A stretch of 9,779 nucleotides of DNA from JADCCX01 sp031378805 (GCA_031378805.1 JANNEO010000070.1:1-9779); one strand, 5' to 3'; numbered from the stretch's first letter, positions 1 to 5,895 are shown. Notes: generated by a model from the letters alone, not told the origin. A program made the numbers and translations.

Positions 1-1526
1 CATTTCTCCTGCGGACCTGCACGGACAGCTATTTCGCCAACCGAAGCCGCCCTTGCCTGCTGCACCAGATCAAGCGCTGCGCTGGCCCCTGCACCAACGA
101 GGTCTCGACCAGCGAATACGGTGAACTCGTGGACGAGGCCAAGGGCTTCCTCTCCGGCAAGAGCCAGGCGGTGCGCGAGCACATGGCGCGAGAGATGCAG
201 GCAGCCTCCGAAGCGCTGGAGTTCGAGAAGGCCGCGCGCTTCCGCGATCGCATTGCGGCGCTTTCCGCCACGGGCGGATCGCAGGACATCAACTCCCAGA
301 CCGTGGAAGAGGCCGATGTCTTCGCCATTGCCGAGAATGCCGGGCAGTTCTGCATCGAGGTGTTCTTCTTCCGGACCTTCCAGAACTGGGGCAACCGGGC
401 CTTCTTCCCCAAGGCCCATGCCAGCCTTACCAAGGCCGAAGTGCTCGATGCCTTCATGGCGCAGTTCTATGACGACAAGCCGGTGCCTCGGCTGATCCTG
501 CTGTCGGAAGAGATCGAGAATGCGGACCTGCTGTGCGAGGCCTTTTCGATCCGTGCCGGGCGCAGGATCGAGATCGCCCGGCCACAACGCGGGGAGAAGA
601 AGGATCTCATCGATCACGCCATGAAGAACGCGGTGGAGGAACTGTCCCGCCGCCTGGCGGACAGCGCCACGCAGACCATGCTGATGGCGGCTCTGGCCAA
701 GGCGTTCGGGCTTACAAGTCCGCCGCGCCGCATCGAGGTCTATGACAACTCCCACATCTCCGGCACGAACGCCGTGGGCGGCATGATCGTGGCGGGCCTG
801 GACGGCTTCCGGAAGCAGCACTACCGGATCTTCAACATCAAATCGACGGAGATCACGCCAGGCGATGATTTCGGCATGATGCGGGAGGTGCTGGAAAGGC
901 GCTTTTCGCGGCTGGTGAAGGAGGATGGAGAATCTGCCCCTTCTCCCCGTTCTGCACGGGGAGAAGGCCGGGATGAGGGGCCGGGTGAGCCCGTGCTGAA
1001 CTCACCCGGCCCCTCATCCGGCGCTGCGCGCCACCTTCTCCCCGTCAAGAACGGGGAGAAGGATGAATTCCCCACCTGGCCTGATCTGGTGCTGATCGAT
1101 GGCGGCAAGGGGCAGTTGGAGGCTGCCCGGTCCACGCTGGAGGGCCTGGGCATCACGGATGTGCCGCTGGTGGGCGTGGCCAAGGGTGCCGACCGCGATG
1201 CGGGGCGCGAGACCTTCCTGATGCCCGGTCGCCAGCCCTTCCGCCTGCCGCCGCGCGATCCGGCGCTGTATTTCGTGCAGCGCCTGCGCGACGAGGCGCA
1301 TCGCTTTGCCATCGGTGCGCACCGCGCCCGGCGCAAGCGGGAAATGACCAACAGCCCACTCGACGAGATCGGCGGCATCGGGCCGTCGCGCAAGCGGGCG
1401 CTGCTGCTGCATTTCGGCACGGCCAAGGCCATTGCCCGAGCCTCGCTCGATGATCTGGCGCGGACGCCCGGCGTCAACGCGGCAACGGCCAAGGCGGTGC
1501 ATGATTTCTTCAACGAGAAGGGGTGA
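1..1526 (+). CDS. uvrC: UvrC, excinuclease ABC subunit C (5' end outside the window)
   Basis: Nuclease subunit of the UvrABC nucleotide excision repair complex; it cuts the damaged strand on both sides of a lesion in the cytoplasm. The frame is open from base 3 and gives 507 residues; the N-terminal GIY-YIG nuclease domain (about 100-150 residues) lies off the left edge. Visible in order: the Cys-rich segment after GIY-YIG (PCLLHQIKRCAGPC, about bases 48-90), the UVR motif EFEKAARFRDRI (about 219-254) that contacts UvrB, and the RNase H-like C-terminal nuclease domain with Asp in VYDNSHISG (744-746), Asp in LIDGGKGQ (1098-1100) and His in RDEAHRF (1299-1301). A helix-hairpin-helix pair (GGIGPSRKRALL, TPGVNAATA) lies at about 1370-1500. 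The loop between the two Asp motifs is enlarged by about 45 residues encoded by a palindromic repeat (listed separately); the frame stays open and all downstream motifs remain, so the protein is probably functional. The following gene, pgsA, starts 104 bp after the stop. Confidence 0.96.
   Translation, partial: FLLRTCTDSYFANRSRPCLLHQIKRCAGPCTNEVSTSEYGELVDEAKGFLSGKSQAVREHMAREMQAASEALEFEKAARFRDRIAALSATGGSQDINSQTVEEADVFAIAENAGQFCIEVFFFRTFQNWGNRAFFPKAHASLTKAEVLDAFMAQFYDDKPVPRLILLSEEIENADLLCEAFSIRAGRRIEIARPQRGEKKDLIDHAMKNAVEELSRRLADSATQTMLMAALAKAFGLTSPPRRIEVYDNSHISGTNAVGGMIVAGLDGFRKQHYRIFNIKSTEITPGDDFGMMREVLERRFSRLVKEDGESAPSPRSARGEGRDEGPGEPVLNSPGPSSGAARHLLPVKNGEKDEFPTWPDLVLIDGGKGQLEAARSTLEGLGITDVPLVGVAKGADRDAGRETFLMPGRQPFRLPPRDPALYFVQRLRDEAHRFAIGAHRARRKREMTNSPLDEIGGIGPSRKRALLLHFGTAKAIARASLDDLARTPGVNAATAKAVHDFFNEKG
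939..1062. repeat. Palindromic repeat element inserted in frame inside uvrC
   Basis: A 124-bp mosaic of perfect inverted repeats. Hairpin A has 12-bp arms 939-950 / 956-967 with a 5-nt loop. Hairpin B has 19-bp arms 971-989 / 1001-1019 with an 11-nt loop. A short hairpin has 5-bp arms 1020-1024 / 1028-1032. Hairpin C has 12-bp arms 1034-1045 / 1051-1062, identical to those of hairpin A (CCTTCTCCCCGT / ACGGGGAGAAGG). The CTTCTCCCCGT...ACGGGGAGAAG and CCCTCATCC modules resemble short intergenic repeats that I recall as frequent in Rhizobiales genomes. Here the element is translated as part of the uvrC frame, giving a Pro/Gly/Ser/Arg-rich peptide between the two catalytic Asp motifs. I see no second copy in the window. 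The insertion boundaries and any target duplication cannot be fixed without an uninterrupted orthologue. Confidence 0.88.
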
Positions 1527-1630
1527 GTTTTGCCAGCCTGCCTCTTTGGTTTGCCGCAGCTTCGGGCTAGGGAACATGAGGCGCTGCAAGCCAAGGGACG
1601 AATCGAGAAACGCCGCATGACTGCCCCACC

Positions 1631-2239
1631 ATGATACCGCGCAACAAGAGCCATCCGTTTTCGCTGCCCAATGTGCTGACCTATCTGCGCATTCTCGCGG
1701 TGCCCGCCATTGTCGCTGTGCTGTTCTGGCCGCGCGATGACAGCATGCGCTGGTGGGCGCTGGCGTTTTTCGTGGCGGCGGCGATCACGGATTATTTCGA
1801 TGGCTATTTTGCCCGGGCCTGGCACCAGTATTCCGCCATCGGCCGCATGCTGGACCCCATCGCCGACAAGCTCCTGGTTGCTGCCACGCTGCTGATGCTG
1901 GTGGCGGACGAGACGATTGCCTCCTGGTCGCTGTGGGCAGCAATCATCATCCTGTGCCGTGAAATCCTGGTCTCCGGCCTGCGCGAATTCCTGGCGGAAC
2001 TGCGTGTCTCGGTCCCCGTCACCAAGGTCGCGAAATGGAAGACCACGGCGCAACTCGTGGCCATCGGCTTTCTGGTGGCAGGGCCTGCGGGCGACAGCGT
2101 GCTGCCGGAGGGCTGGACGCTGACCATCGGCCTGACCCTGCTGTGGATCGCTGCCGGTCTGACGCTCTACACGGGGTGGGACTATTTCCGGTCCGGCATC
2201 AAGCACCTGCTGGCCGAGGACGAGAAGGAGCAGCCATGA
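1631..2239 (+). CDS. pgsA: CDP-diacylglycerol--glycerol-3-phosphate 3-phosphatidyltransferase
   Basis: Inner-membrane enzyme that makes phosphatidylglycerol phosphate from CDP-diacylglycerol and glycerol-3-phosphate, the committed step to phosphatidylglycerol and cardiolipin. The 202-residue protein carries the complete CDP-alcohol phosphatidyltransferase signature D-x2-D-G-x2-A-R-x8-G-x3-D-x3-D: D54, D57, G58, A61, R62, G71, D75, D79. The N-terminal SLPNVLTYLRILAVP is typical of PgsA. Hydrophobic segments lie at about residues 21-33, 41-53, 82-92, 98-114, 139-152 and 163-180, and the tail is charged. The start at 1631 fits the usual N-terminus (a few polar residues before the NxLTxxR motif), but no good Shine-Dalgarno sequence precedes it. 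Its stop overlaps the moaD start as ATGA. The uvrC-pgsA-moaD-moaE order is one I recall from Rhizobiales. Confidence 0.95.
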   Translation: MIPRNKSHPFSLPNVLTYLRILAVPAIVAVLFWPRDDSMRWWALAFFVAAAITDYFDGYFARAWHQYSAIGRMLDPIADKLLVAATLLMLVADETIASWSLWAAIIILCREILVSGLREFLAELRVSVPVTKVAKWKTTAQLVAIGFLVAGPAGDSVLPEGWTLTIGLTLLWIAAGLTLYTGWDYFRSGIKHLLAEDEKEQP

Positions 2240-2493
2240 GCCTCAAGCTCGTCTATTTCGCCTGGGTGCGGGAGCGGATCGGCAAGCCGGAGGAGCAGGT
2301 TGTTCTGCCAGCCGGGATCGTGACCATTGGTGATCTGATAGGGTGGTTGATCACACGCGGTGAAGAGTATGCCTATGCGTTCGAGAACGCCCCGTTGATC
2401 CGCGCCGCCATCGACAAGGCCCATGCGAAGCACGATGCTCCGATCACTGGTGCCAGTGAGATCGCGTTTTTCCCGCCGATGACGGGGGGGTAA
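2236..2493 (+). CDS. moaD: Molybdopterin synthase sulfur-carrier subunit MoaD
   Basis: Small ubiquitin-like sulfur carrier. Its C-terminal glycine is activated and thiocarboxylated, then donates sulfur to cyclic pyranopterin monophosphate inside the MoaD-MoaE complex (molybdenum cofactor pathway, cytoplasm). The protein has 85 residues, with the KLVYFAWVRERIG N-terminus and AFFPPMTGG C-terminus characteristic of MoaD; the terminal Gly-Gly is required for function. The start at 2236 overlaps the pgsA stop (ATGA) and has a good ribosome site, AAGGAG, 5 nt upstream. The longer open frame upstream is a shadow of pgsA. The stop overlaps the moaE start (TAATG), so the subunits are translationally coupled and probably made in matched amounts. 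The last two Gly codons sit in a run of seven G (see separate entry). Confidence 0.95.
   Translation: MSLKLVYFAWVRERIGKPEEQVVLPAGIVTIGDLIGWLITRGEEYAYAFENAPLIRAAIDKAHAKHDAPITGASEIAFFPPMTGG
2484..2490 (+). other. G7 run in frame as a possible -1 slippery heptamer at the end of moaD
   Basis: The end of moaD reads ACG GGG GGG TAA. The seven G fall in the X XXY YYZ phase of a -1 frameshift heptamer, directly before the stop. A -1 slip would read GTA and then the moaE ATG in frame, giving a MoaD-MoaE fusion. A genomic change from 7 to 8 G would do the same. This follows directly from the reading frames; whether slippage occurs is not shown, and I see no strong stimulatory hairpin just downstream. 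Confidence 0.4.
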
Positions 2494-2954
2494 TGTTTAC
2501 GGTCCGCGTCCAGGCAGAGGATTTTGACCTCGCCGTAGAACAGCGCCGGGTCTGCGCGGGCCACCCGGACATCGGCGCTGTCGTGACCTTCACCGGCTTG
2601 TGCCGGGACGAAAGCGGCACCTTGGCAGCGCTGGAGCTGGAGCACTACCCCGGCATGGCCGAGGAGGAGATGGACCGCGTGCTGGCAGAGGCAAGAGGCC
2701 GCTGGCCGCTGGATGGCGCAGTGCTGGTGCATCGCCATGGCATGATCCGTCCCGGCGAGAACATCGTGCTTGTCGTGACAGCCTCGCGCCATCGGAAGGC
2801 GGCCTTCGCTGCGGCGGAATTCCTGATGGATTACCTCAAGTCCCGCGCACCGTTCTGGAAAAAAGAACACCGCAAGGATGGATCATCCGGCGAGTGGGTC
2901 GAGGCGAAGGATGCGGATGACCAGGCGCTGGAGAGATGGTCAGCCCGTCAATAA
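2493..2954 (+). CDS. moaE: Molybdopterin synthase catalytic subunit MoaE
   Basis: Catalytic large subunit of molybdopterin synthase; it converts cyclic pyranopterin monophosphate to molybdopterin with sulfur from the MoaD thiocarboxylate. The protein has 153 residues, the usual size. Recognisable motifs are VTFTGLCRDE (residues 31-40), LELEHYPGMAEEEM (47-60), VLVHRHGMIRPGEN (77-90), ASRHR (97-101) and the active-site stretch LMDYLKSRAPFWKKE (111-125). K116 and K123 match the two catalytic lysines of E. coli MoaE (K119 and K126). The C-terminal WVEAK is also typical. The start at 2493 shares a base with the moaD stop. The stop at 2954 directly abuts the end of the convergent DUF1003 gene, leaving no intergenic base. 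Confidence 0.95.
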   Translation: MFTVRVQAEDFDLAVEQRRVCAGHPDIGAVVTFTGLCRDESGTLAALELEHYPGMAEEEMDRVLAEARGRWPLDGAVLVHRHGMIRPGENIVLVVTASRHRKAAFAAAEFLMDYLKSRAPFWKKEHRKDGSSGEWVEAKDADDQALERWSARQ

Positions 2955-3449
2955 TCAAGCTTTGCCGGGCACTGAGGCCAGAAGCCTGTCGACCTTCTCG
3001 TGTAATTCGAGGATTTCCATTTCCGCCTTGAGATTGACCTCGTAGTCGAGCGTCGCCTGGATGCGGTCGCGCGCGGCCTGGCGGTTCTGGGACATCAGGA
3101 TCAGCGGAGCCTGAATGGATGCCAGCATCGAGAGCAGCAGGTTGAGAAAAATGTAGGGATACGGGTCAAAGCGGGCATTCCCGATCAGAAGCACCGAATT
3201 GAGCAAGGCCCAGAAGCCCAGGAAGACGAAGAACCAGATGATGAAGGTCCATGAACCACCCCAGCGGGCGACCTTATCGGCCACTTTCTCGCCAAAGGTC
3301 TGGCCTTCATCGACCGAAGCATTCACGTTGCGGGTGATGTGGTGCTGCTTGGCGATGCGGGCGATGACGCGCCTGTCGCGATCACTGAGGGTCGTGACGC
3401 CGCTTTCAAGCAGTTCGTGCGCCAGGGTGCGGATGCTCTCGTCCATCAT
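2955..3449 (-). CDS. DUF1003 family membrane protein
   Basis: Conserved bacterial membrane protein of unknown biochemical role. The 164-residue product shows the DUF1003 hallmarks: FGEKVADKVARWGGSWTFI (about residues 52-70), FDPYPYIFLNLLLSMLASIQAPLILMSQNRQ split across residues 94-124, and a following RDRI...DYEVNLKAEMEI stretch. Two hydrophobic segments (about 68-89 and 98-119) predict two membrane spans. The last 40 residues are charged and probably form a coiled coil in the cytoplasm. The start is ambiguous: two consecutive ATG codons (3449 and 3446) follow AAGGAG. The second has the better spacing (6 nt versus 3). The ribosome site lies in the 3' arm of a small hairpin (separate entry). 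The gene lies 36 bp downstream of the LysE-type gene on the same strand, so co-transcription is likely. Confidence 0.9.
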   Translation of the reverse strand: MMDESIRTLAHELLESGVTTLSDRDRRVIARIAKQHHITRNVNASVDEGQTFGEKVADKVARWGGSWTFIIWFFVFLGFWALLNSVLLIGNARFDPYPYIFLNLLLSMLASIQAPLILMSQNRQAARDRIQATLDYEVNLKAEMEILELHEKVDRLLASVPGKA

Positions 3450-3475
3450 TCTCTCCTTCGTTGTCGCGGAGAGAA
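3449..3475 (-). promoter_or_regulatory. Inverted repeat that can mask the DUF1003 ribosome binding site
   Basis: Read on the minus strand, TTCTCTCC is followed after 11 nt by GGAGAGAA, a perfect 8-bp stem (arms 3468-3475 and 3449-3456). The 3' arm covers most of the AAGGAG Shine-Dalgarno and reaches the first base of the first ATG. In the transcript from the upstream LysE-type gene this hairpin could limit initiation unless opened by arriving ribosomes or another factor. It lacks a U tract, so it is not a classic terminator. Confidence 0.4.
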
Positions 3476-3485
3476 CCGGAAGTCC

Positions 3486-4076
3486 CTACCGCAGCATGGG
3501 CACAAGGCTTAGCACGAGCAGCAGCGCCATGGTGATGTTGAACGCCCTGAGCGCATTCGGGTTTTGCAGGAAACGCCGGATGCCCACGCCAAACAGTGTC
3601 CAGATATGGGTGGGCGGAGTACCCGCGATCAGCATGATGCCGCCAAGATAGAGCGCCTTCTCGACTGGGCTATAACCTGTCGGAGCATAGACCGAGATGG
3701 CACCCAGCACCATGAACCATGCCTTGACATTGACCCACTGGAACGCCGCGCCTTGCAGAAACGTCATCGGCTTGCCACCCGTCTCGCCATCACCAACGCC
3801 GCTGGCGGTCGCGATTTTCCAGGCCAGCCAGAGCATGTAGGCGATGCCAGCAAACTTCAGGATCGCCCGCAGCCGCGGTTCGGCCAGAAATATGGCCCCC
3901 ACGCCCAGCGCCATGATCGCGAGCATCAGGCTGAAGCCGATGTTGATGCCAAAGATATGCGGCAGCGTGCGCCGATAGCCGTAGTTCACTCCCGATGCCA
4001 GAACCATGAGGTTGTTCGGCCCAGGCGTGCCGGACATGGCGACGCAGTAGAGGATGTAGGGGACGAGAGTTTCCAT
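3486..4076 (-). CDS. LysE/RhtB family amino acid exporter
   Basis: Predicted inner-membrane exporter of amino acids or related small metabolites; the substrate cannot be told from sequence. The 196-residue length and hydrophobic profile (about six membrane segments: 4-26, 40-65, 70-90, 115-130, 140-158, 178-195) fit the family. The signature is SGTPGPNNLMVLASG (residues 15-29) in the first helix and GAAFQWVNVKAW (109-120), a typical family motif before the fourth helix. The start at 4076 begins METLVPYILY, the normal start position for the family, with a weak GGGGAAA upstream. The gene lies between the toxin-antitoxin module and the DUF1003 gene on the same strand. The 63-bp gap after vapC shows no obvious terminator. 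Confidence 0.9.
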   Translation of the reverse strand: METLVPYILYCVAMSGTPGPNNLMVLASGVNYGYRRTLPHIFGINIGFSLMLAIMALGVGAIFLAEPRLRAILKFAGIAYMLWLAWKIATASGVGDGETGGKPMTFLQGAAFQWVNVKAWFMVLGAISVYAPTGYSPVEKALYLGGIMLIAGTPPTHIWTLFGVGIRRFLQNPNALRAFNITMALLLVLSLVPMLR

Positions 4077-4139
4077 TCGTTTGATTTCCCCCGCGCGGAT
4101 GTTCTCGTCCAGCGCCTTTGCGTGATGGTTGGGATGAAT

Positions 4140-4544
4140 TCAGGCCTTGAAAGGATTGACCACCATCAATCCGTCTATGACCATTCCGCCTTTCATATCT
4201 TCACTGATGAAATGCGTGCAGCCCGCTTCAAGGGCCGAGGCGAGCAGGAGGGAATCGTAAAACTGGAGCTGGTATCGCTCGGCGATGTTTCTCCCCAGAA
4301 GATGGGTCGCCATCGTCACCGGCCTGATCGCCATAAAGAATGGTGAAAGCGTGTGCAGATGGCGATCAATTTCTCCCCACGGAAGCTTCATCTTCCGCCG
4401 CAATGCCAATGTCAGTTCGTTCAGGACCTGAACACTGATAGTCCCGCCATCCTTTATCGCGGCTTGTGCAATCTCGGCCTTGTCCTGGTTGTCGCTCAGA
4501 GAATAAAAAATGACATTTGTATCGAAAAATCTCTCAGCGCTCAT
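4140..4544 (-). CDS. vapC: PIN-domain ribonuclease toxin (VapC-type)
   Basis: Toxin of a type II toxin-antitoxin pair; PIN-domain VapC proteins are Mg2+-dependent RNases that cut specific RNAs, often tRNA or rRNA, when free of antitoxin. The 134-residue protein has the expected acidic active site: D8 in FFDTNVIFY, E43 in VLNELTLALRRK, D97 in FYDSLLLASAL, and E115/D116 in ISEDM. The core is complete, so the enzyme looks intact. The start at 4544 overlaps the antitoxin reading frame by 11 nt, the normal arrangement for coupled antitoxin-toxin synthesis. The target RNA cannot be predicted from sequence. The symbol reflects family type, not a demonstrated function. Confidence 0.88.
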   Translation of the reverse strand: MSAERFFDTNVIFYSLSDNQDKAEIAQAAIKDGGTISVQVLNELTLALRRKMKLPWGEIDRHLHTLSPFFMAIRPVTMATHLLGRNIAERYQLQFYDSLLLASALEAGCTHFISEDMKGGMVIDGLMVVNPFKA

Positions 4545-4764
4545 AGAGTTCTTCGCGGTTAAACGTGTATCCAGGCGGCAGCTTCAGGCGGGTGTCCTGA
4601 AGACGCTTCAGCGCTTCTTCTCGCGTCAGCTTGCGGTGAAGCGTCAACTCGCGCTCACCCGACAGCCGAAATTCCATGTCGTCGCCTGCCTTCAGGCCAA
4701 GCTTTTCAGTGAGTTCTTTGGGCAATCGCACCGCGAGGCTGTTGCCCCATTTTGCTACCTGCAT
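4534..4764 (-). CDS. vapB: AbrB/MazE-fold antitoxin (VapB-type)
   Basis: Antitoxin partner of the PIN toxin. The 76-residue protein starts with a SpoVT-AbrB/MazE DNA-binding domain (MQVAKWGNSLAVRLPKELTE, LGLKAGDDMEF; residues 1-35), expected to dimerise and bind the operator upstream. The charged C-terminal part (LTREEALKRL...FNREELYER) is expected to thread onto the toxin and block its active site. I chose the start at 4764, not the longer frame from 4803. GGAGGT lies 5 nt upstream of 4764, the domain begins at this Met, and the 13 extra residues would be encoded by the palindromic operator. The frame ends 11 nt inside vapC. As in most such modules, the antitoxin is encoded first. Confidence 0.88.
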   Translation of the reverse strand: MQVAKWGNSLAVRLPKELTEKLGLKAGDDMEFRLSGERELTLHRKLTREEALKRLQDTRLKLPPGYTFNREELYER

Positions 4765-4772
4765 GACGCACC

Positions 4773-4806
4773 TCCATGATATACATTCTGGAATGTATAT
4801 CATGGA
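4773..4806. promoter_or_regulatory. Palindromic operator of the vapBC-type module
   Basis: A perfect inverted repeat with 16-bp arms (4773-4788 and 4791-4806) around a 2-bp TG spacer; the core of each arm is ATGATATACATTC. It starts 8 bp upstream of the antitoxin ATG and overlaps its predicted -10 and start of transcription. This is the expected position and symmetry for autorepression by the antitoxin or the toxin-antitoxin complex. The AT-rich dyad contrasts with the GC-rich surroundings. Confidence 0.75.
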
Positions 4807-4822
4807 ACAATGGCAACGTCAC
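4794..4822 (-). promoter_or_regulatory. Candidate promoter of the toxin-antitoxin operon
   Basis: On the minus strand GTGACG (4822-4817) is separated by 17 bp from TATACA (4799-4794), a moderate sigma-70-like match of 4/6 at each box. Transcription would start near 4787, inside the dyad operator and about 20 bp before the antitoxin ATG. The promoter lies partly in the gap after the ilvE stop (4840), so the module need not depend on ilvE transcription. Confidence 0.4.
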
Positions 4823-4839
4823 ATCCCATTGGTATCGCC

Positions 4840-5715
4840 CTATTTCGGATTCACCGCCGCCGCATAGGCATCAATCAGCGTCTTCGTCATGTTGCCCGGT
4901 GTGTACTTGATGCCTGCAATCTCGCCCACCGGCGTCACTTCCGCCGCAGTGCCCGTGATGAAGCACTCGTTGAAGCTCGACAGCTCTTCCGGCTTGATGC
5001 GCCGCTGCACCACTTTCATGCCGTTCTTGCGGGCGAGCCTGATGACAGTCTGGCGGGTAATGCCATCGAGGAAACAATCCGCCTTCGGTGTGTGGATCAC
5101 GCCATCCTTGATAAAGAAGACGTTGGCGCCCGTGCATTCCGCCACACGGCCCTTCCAGTCGAGCATCAGGGCATCGGCAAAGCCTTCACGCTCGGCCTTG
5201 TGCTTGGAGATGGTGCAAATCATGTAGAGGCCGGCCGCCTTGGCCTTGGAGGGCGCGGTCCTGGGGTCGGGCCTGCGATATTCCGCCATGCCCAGACGAA
5301 TGCCCTTCATGCGTTGGGCGGGGTCGAAATAACTTGGCCATTCCCAGGTGGCGACGGCGACGTGGATGGTGTTGCTCTGGGCCGAGACACCCATCATCTC
5401 CGAGCCGCGCCAGACGATGGGGCGCACATAGGCATCGATCTGCTTGTTGGCCTTCAGCGTGGCCTTCTTGGCCGCATCGATCTCCGCTGCGGAAAAGGGC
5501 ACCGTCATGTCGAGAATGCTGGCGGATTCGATCAAACGCTCGGAGTGCTTGCGGCTCTGGAAGATTTTGCCGCCATAGGCACGCTCACCTTCGAACACGG
5601 CAGAACCATAGTGCATGGCATGGGTCAGCACATGCACTCTTGCGTCGGCCCAAGGGATGAGCTTGCCATCCATCCAGATGAAACCGTCACGCTTGTCGAA
5701 GGGCTGGCCTGCCAT
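4840..5715 (-). CDS. ilvE: Branched-chain amino acid aminotransferase
   Basis: PLP-dependent fold-type IV transaminase that interconverts Leu, Ile and Val with their 2-oxo acids, using 2-oxoglutarate/glutamate; it is the last step of branched-chain biosynthesis (cytoplasm). The 291-residue protein has the Schiff-base lysine K159 in SKAKAAGLY, E193 in VAECTGANVF (pyridine-nitrogen contact), FLDGITRQTVIRLA (215-228) and the phosphate-binding ITGTAAEVTPV (253-263). K159 and E193 fall at the same numbers as in E. coli IlvE. The N-terminal HVLTHAMHYGSAVFEGERAY (28-47) is the substrate-side loop of the IlvE type. D-amino acid transaminase or aminodeoxychorismate lyase is less likely because of this motif set. 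The start at 5715 has GGAGCG about 5 nt upstream. It is divergent from the marR-type operon across a 180-bp shared region and ends 75 bp before vapB. Confidence 0.93.
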   Translation of the reverse strand: MAGQPFDKRDGFIWMDGKLIPWADARVHVLTHAMHYGSAVFEGERAYGGKIFQSRKHSERLIESASILDMTVPFSAAEIDAAKKATLKANKQIDAYVRPIVWRGSEMMGVSAQSNTIHVAVATWEWPSYFDPAQRMKGIRLGMAEYRRPDPRTAPSKAKAAGLYMICTISKHKAEREGFADALMLDWKGRVAECTGANVFFIKDGVIHTPKADCFLDGITRQTVIRLARKNGMKVVQRRIKPEELSSFNECFITGTAAEVTPVGEIAGIKYTPGNMTKTLIDAYAAAVNPK

Positions 5716-5809
5716 CGTTTCGCTCCTGCATTTGGCCGCTTTTCATGCTATCGCGCAACGAAGCAGCCTGGTTATTGGCTCTTGGCGCACGAACCTTTCG
5801 TACGCGAGG

Positions 5810-5838
5810 CTTGACGGGTAACAATTGGTCTGTGATAT
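5810..5838 (+). promoter_or_regulatory. Candidate promoter of the petP-petR-kinase operon
   Basis: CTTGAC (5810-5815), 17-bp spacer, TGATAT (5833-5838). The -35 box matches the CTTGAC form favoured by alphaproteobacterial housekeeping sigma factors, and the -10 is a fair match to CTATAT/TATAAT. Transcription would begin near 5845, about 50 nt before the ATG at 5896. The -10 overlaps the inverted repeat at 5835-5857. Confidence 0.55.
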
Positions 5839-5857
5839 GTCAACATCACTGACATAT
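5835..5857. promoter_or_regulatory. Inverted repeat, probable MarR-type operator
   Basis: ATATGTCA (5835-5842), 7-bp spacer, TGACATAT (5850-5857): a perfect 8-bp dyad in an AT-rich island. Its size fits the winged-helix dimers of the MarR family. Because it overlaps the predicted -10 and start of transcription of the MarR-type gene, negative autoregulation is the simplest reading. An effect on the divergent ilvE is possible but the site is about 120 bp from the ilvE start. Confidence 0.6.
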
Positions 5858-5895
5858 TTTTCTGGAAAAAATCCCTGCCACAGCGTGAAGGACCG

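Noticed and set aside
1527..1630. Promoter for pgsA in the uvrC-pgsA gap
   Set aside because: Several TTGCC-like -35 candidates exist, but none has a credible -10 at proper spacing, so none is listed.
821..2206. Long minus-strand open frame (461 codons) across uvrC and pgsA
   Set aside because: It lies antisense to two clear genes and reads Arg/His/Pro/Gln-rich low-complexity sequence with no recognisable motif, as expected in high-GC DNA.
2035..2235. Upstream extension of moaD to an earlier ATG
   Set aside because: It overlaps pgsA fully, whereas the ATG at 2236 has a ribosome site and begins at the normal MoaD N-terminus.
4765..4803. Longer antitoxin start at 4803
   Set aside because: The extra 13 codons are the operator palindrome, and GGAGGT points to the ATG at 4764.
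4810..5814. Plus-strand open frame (334 codons) opposite ilvE
   Set aside because: Mirror of ilvE with His/Arg-rich composition and no motif; ilvE on the other strand has all catalytic residues.
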